Assembly: GCA_963210315.1 (NCBI GenBank)
Contig: OY723261.1
Span: 372,001 to 436,000, forward strand
Reading direction: 5' to 3'
Source of the DNA: Rhynchopus euleeides
Taxonomy: Eukaryota > Euglenozoa > Diplonemea > Diplonemida > Diplonemidae
DNA: 64,000 nucleotides
The notes below the pieces were generated by a model, which saw only the letters and a list, made by a program, of their open reading frames with translations, was not told the origin of the DNA and searched no databases. Each line of letters begins with the position of its first letter. Position 1 is the stretch's first letter. Position numbers and translations under genes: made by a program. Below, piece by piece: positions 21,901 through 27,900 of the stretch.

Positions 21901-24900
21901 CAGCGAGTTGAACATGTCCTGGATCTTCGACCCCTTGAAGACGACGAGGTTCGACGTGTTGCCCCCCTTGTCACGGTTGAGGAAGTCCGTGATGGACGGG
22001 ATCTCGATCATCATAGACTCCGGCAGCCCTGTGATGGGCAGGTCCACCTCCACACGCCCCACGTGCTGCAGGGTGAACGCGTCGATGATGGGGCGGAACC
22101 CGTTCGACAGGTAGTGCCTGTCGCCCTCCACCAGGCCGTAGCTCAGCTTCGCCGGTCCGGGGACCATCTCGCCGTCATCCAGCGAGACCTTCCCGTTTGT
22201 GATGCCGAACTCCAGGGGACCCAGGCTCATCTTCAGGTCGCCCGTGGCGTTGGCCTGGATGCTGAGGGCCACACCCGTCTTGCCACCGATGAAGGGCCTG
22301 TAGGGGAAGGACGAGATGTCGATACCCAGCTCCAGGTAAGCCCCAGCGTATCCCTCGAACTGGAACTCCAGCTTTGCCTCCAGGTCAACGAAGTCACCCA
22401 GGACATCCTGAACATCCTGGTCCAGCGTGATGCCCGCCAAGTCGAGCAGGTCGGGCAGGTTCATGTCCAGGGACAGTTTCGGCAGGGTGGGGGGCGCAAC
22501 GGTGTACTGCAGCGCGAGGATAAGCTCCTTGTTGGCGTATGTGAACTCCACCAGGCAGGACCCCGTGCAGGCAGGGTTGTTGTCATCCGTGAGCCCGAGC
22601 TTGGCCTCCACCAGCAGCTCCAGGCGCTTGATGCCACCCGACGGGTTCTGCAGGATGCCCTCGATCTCCTGCAGCGCCTTCTGCAGCTCGGTCACCACGG
22701 TGCGCGGTGTCACCGACACCAGCGGGATCTCGATGTCGAGGATGTCAAGGCCCGTGAGAAGGCCGGCGATGCCCTTCGCTTCGTTGCCGAACATGATGTC
22801 CACACCGTCTGCGATCAGACCCACGATGTCCGCCAGAGAAAGGTTCTTGAAGTTCGGCAGGTCCAGCGGGCCGGACACGGCGACAACAAAGTCTGATGCG
22901 TTCGGCAGGGTGAAGTTGGGCTGCAGTTCGACGAAGAACGGGGGGTTCATCGAGACGGCCACATCGCCCGACACTGCAAGTGGCGTTCCGGGCACAGTGA
23001 CGTCGACCTGGATGTCGAGGCCCGAGTTCACCGTTGCGTTGGCGGCCAGCACGCTGAACGGGTCTTCCACGATGGCATCACGGATGTCGCTCAGTGCCAG
23101 CGTCTGCCCGGGTGCCCCAAATGCGGCGATGGCATGCAGGGAGATGAAGCCGTTCCCGCCGTAGGAGCTGGCCTGCAGGATGGCAAGTGTGGCCTCCAAG
23201 TTGACGTTTGTCACAGACAACACGGACTTCGCGTCGAAGTACAGGTCCCGGATGATGGGCTGGAAGAGGAGGGCCTTCGTCTTGTCGCTGCTCAGCCCAG
23301 ACGCGGCCTCGAATGCTGGGGTGGAAATCACTTCCAGGCGCTTCGCGTATGTGCTCTTGATGAGGAATGTGGAGTTCTTGTAGTTTAGCACGCTCAGCAC
23401 CACGTTCCCACCAGGCTGAATAGCAGCGATCTGCTCCGTCAGCTCATCGATGAAGACCTTGCCGGTACGCAGCACCACCACAAACCGGTCGTTGTCGACG
23501 CGCAGCGTGAAGTTCAGCTCGCTTGCCGTGGTGAAGTTCACACCGAGCGGGTCCTTCGGCGTCGCCTGCAGGGACAGGTTCCCGGCAGGCGTGCCCATAC
23601 GCACACCGAGGTCAAAGCCGATCGTGGCACGTGTGTCCAGCTGAATCTGTGCACTGGCGTTCACCTCCAGAAGTGGCTCCACCTCCAGCCCCAGCTTCAG
23701 CGTCGCGGCGGGGGTAGGCAGCGTCAGAGGCAGCTCCAGTTTGAACAGAAGCTCGTACTGGCCAGCGTTGTTGGGGTCTTCGTACGTCACCCTAAGTGCC
23801 CCCTCGGGGAGGCCCATCAGCTCCGCAAGAACGACAACGAGCTCTGGCACCGTCTGGAAGGCTGGCACGCGCGGCACCTCCTTGACGTCACCGTGTGTGA
23901 ACCCGAGCATTGTGTACGCCACAACAGCGTCTGCAGACGCGGTGTAGGCCTGGTTGCCTGTCTTCTTCAGGGCAATCTGCACACGCAGGTCGGTCGCCTT
24001 GATGGTCTCATTTGTGCACAGCTGCAGGGCGTCAACGCCGGGAATGACGCTCGCCTTCACCGACGGCCCGAACCCTGCTGCGAAGAGTGCCTCGTTCAGC
24101 TTTGTCGCCAGCACGTCCAGCGAGGTGACAGCCGCCAGTGCTGTGGTGTCGAGCTCCAGCTCCACCTCCACCTGCTCGTTCAGCACCACGCTCATCACCT
24201 TGTTCTTCAGGTTGTCAGCAAACGCTGCGGTCTCGTTCGTTCCTGACACATTCCAACCGGGCGTCAGCTCCAGAGCCTCCAGACACAGGGTCAGCGTCGT
24301 GCGGTCGGCCGCATCCTGTGCCCGCAGCATCTTGGCAGTCAGCGAAGCGGCAAGTGCGTCTGCGAAGTCCAGCATGTCACCCAGGTCGATGTCAGTGAAG
24401 GGGATCGGCAGGTCGAACACAGGCGTTTCCCGGTACTCCTGCACAATGTTGACCACACCACGCACCAGCCCGAGGATCTGGATCGGCGTCAGCCCGCGGA
24501 AGTCGAGCAGCCTGTCCATGAACTTCGGCGTGATGGTGGGTGACGGGGATTCGAAGAGGTTCGAGTCATTCACGCAGATCTGCGGCTTCTCGGTCGCCCC
24601 CACGAGGGCGCCCAGGTCCTTCCCTGCAATCTCAGCAGAGAAGGGGAGGCAGGCGTCGATCGTCGCTGTCTTGTCGAAGGTGAACTTGCTCATGGTGATG
24701 TCCGCCACGGCCGTCGGCAAGCCCTGGTTCAACGAGCCTGTGAACGATGCAGCAAGCAGCCCTGAGCCCCCAGAGATCGATGCGCTGGCAATCCCGATGG
24801 ACACCGTCGCAGACACATCCGCCTGGATCTCCACATCCACGGTGAAGTTGTGCAGACGCACGACCACGTCTGACAGCGTGACATTGGTCAGGCCTGCAGA

Positions 24901-27900
24901 TGTGTCAACCTTGACGTCCAGCCCAAACCCGAAGTTGACGCGCACAGCCAGCAGACCCGTCCCGCTGAACTCGAAAGCGTCCTCCTCGATGAGCTCGCCC
25001 AGGGGCGGGGTCACCAGGATCTCCAGCGACCCGCCCACGCCAAAGCCGAACTGGAACTCGGAGCCCACCATCCCGCCCGTCACAAACGTCGGAGGCACAC
25101 CACCGACGGCCGTGAAGGACCCAGCGGTGCGGTTCGCCATGGCCTTGCGGAACACCGCCAGCGTCTCACGTGCCTTGGGGCACACAGTGGTGCCAGAAGT
25201 GCACCCGGCGTACGCTGGGTCGGCCAGCACCTCATCCAGCAGGGTGTCGTAGATGAAGAAGTCGCCCCAGTCGCCACCCTCGTTCGTAGCGCCGTTCTTC
25301 AGAAGCTCGTTCAGCGTGCGGTTGACCAGGGGGAGCGTCGTCGACAGCGCGGGGAAGCTGTTGATCGCACGCCCGATGTCGCCCAGGCCCTTGAGGGCGC
25401 TCTGCAGCACCTGCACAAGCTCCTTCGGGATCTCCACGTCCACGCTGAACTTCGCCTTCTGTGAGTCGAACAGCGCAAGGTCCTCCACACCCAGGTACAG
25501 GGCACCCGGCAGGGGCCCGGCACTCAGCCGCACGTCACCCACCAGGCTCCCTGCAAGTGAGAAGGACTCTGTCAGCGGCGAGATGGAGAACGACTGCCCT
25601 GCTGCCTGGTCCCACAGCACGACGGGTGAGCCCGCCGAGGCGTTCGACACAGCCGCAAAGGTCAGGTTCGTGTTGATCAGTGCGGTGAAGTCGAAGTCCG
25701 GCCCGAAGTTAAGGGTCGCGCTGAAGTCCGTCACCTCAACCGACACGTTGAAGGTGAAGGCATGCACCCGCGCAAACAGCTGCGGCACGCGGCTCCCCTG
25801 CGCTGTCGGCTTGATGAGCGGCTGGATGTCCAGCCCCGCCTCCACGTCCAGCACAACCGACGCCCCGAAGGCCAGCACCGAGTCCAGGCCGCTCAGCTGG
25901 TTCTTCAACGGCCCCGAGATGGCGCCAATGCTGCCGATCACGTTGTCCTGCCCGATCATGCTGAACAGGCCACCCAGCGCGTCCTCCAGCGACTGCACCA
26001 CCTCCGACGGCGTGATTGATGGGGTATCGATCACCAGGGCCATGCGTGCCGCCAGCTCCATCCTACCGTCGATAGAAGTCAGCCCGCCAGAGAAGGTGGT
26101 CCCCCCGATGGTCAGCCCGGTCGACAGCCCGTCGAGCAGGCGGGACTTGAGGAAGCGCACCAGGCCCTGGATAGTGGGGCGCTTGCCGAACAGGCCAGAC
26201 AGGTCGGACAGAGACAGGGAGCTGCCCAGCCCCAGCACAGACCCCACCTGCGGAAGGTAGCTGCGCCAGTCAAACACCTCGCCTGACACTGCGCTAATCG
26301 GAAGGCCGTCGAAGCTCACGCCGTCGAACTTCGTCGAGAGTTCGGGGAAGCGTGTCGACAGCAGCTGGAACATGGCCTTCTGGAAGTCGATGTTCACACC
26401 CAGCGTGGGCACGCTGCTCCCGAGGAGACTCCCGAGCGACCCGAGGTTGAAGGTCACTGACGACACACCCAGCAGGCTGCGCAGATTCGTCAGGTGGTCC
26501 AGCGGGTTGAAGCGCTGCAGCTGCGCGTTGATCGGGTACCCAGCCGTGTCGAAGTCAGGGAAGGTCGCCCCGAGGCCCAGCAGACGGATCAGACCCACGG
26601 CAGTGTCAGGCATCAGCCCGTAGTCGAGGTTCGTCGCAAGGAACCAGATGAGCTCCTGGCGCCCGAACGACTTGTCGGCAGACGCAACAGTCAGAGACAG
26701 CCCGAATTCCACCTGGACGTAGGGAAGGAAGTCCAACCCCCAGACGCTGAATGTCTTGTTGGTGAGAGGGTTCTCCAGGCCATCGAAGTCCGCGAACACC
26801 GTCGGGAAGCGCACCTTCAGGTTGGACAGGATCTGCAGGTTGAAGGTCAGGGAATCAACAAGCGGCTCCGCCAGGCTCGTGTCCAGCGTGAGCGAAAAGT
26901 CGAGGCTGTTCGTCAGCTTGCGGAACTTCACCAGCAGGTCGAGGTACTCATCCAGCATAGTGGTGAAGGACAGCTTGCCGCCGACGCTCTTCAGCAGGTT
27001 CCCCAGTGCAGGCACATTGGGCAGCGACCCGCCTGTGGGCAGTGAGATGCCGGAGAGGTCGTCGAACAGGCTGGTCAGCTTCTCGAACACGCCCGTCAGC
27101 TGGTTGCCGCTGCCGCCCGACCCGCCTGGAAGCGACGGGACGAGGAAGCTCAGGTCAATGTCAAGAGAGAACTTCGGCAGGCCACCGCTCAGCAGCGTCT
27201 CGTCGTGCAGCTCCACGATGGGTGAGAGGCTGCGGTCACCCAGGAAGGCGGAGGAAAGCTGCACCGGCACCACCACGTCCAGTGCCGCGTACACCTCGAT
27301 TTGCAGCTGCTTCAGGAAGTTTGACACCGCATTCGTCCCACCGCTGATCAGCTCCAGCACTGTGATCTCCACAGACGGCAGTGCGGTCCCTGCCGTCACA
27401 GGCGTGTTCGGGTCCGGCTCTGCCACTGCCTTGGAGAAAGCGGCACGGAAGCCAAGCTCCGCCTGGAACGACGCATCGGCGATCTCGATGGTCGTGTCAA
27501 ACGGAAGGGCTGCCTTGAAGTTCACGGGGTCAACCGCAATGCGGACGGCAGCGGAGAGGTCGTTCACCCGCAGGAAGGCACTTCCTGCCAGCCCCTCGCC
27601 ACTCAGCTTCCCTGTGTTGATGAACTCCGTCTTCAGCCCGACGGTCGCGTCCACCACGATGTCCGCAGAGAAGTCAACCGACGCAGAGAAGTCCGGCACC
27701 GCCAGGGACTGCGCGGGCGCCGTCACCCCGATGAGCTCGAACAACACGCCCAGCTGCTGCATGTCGCCCAGCACGTTGCTGACCGTCCCACCGAAGGATC
27801 CCAGACTCACCGTCGTGCCCAGGTCCGCCCGGATGTTGAGCGCCACCTCACCCGTCTCAGGGAACCACCCGCCAGTGAGGACGATGCCGTTGTAGCCCAC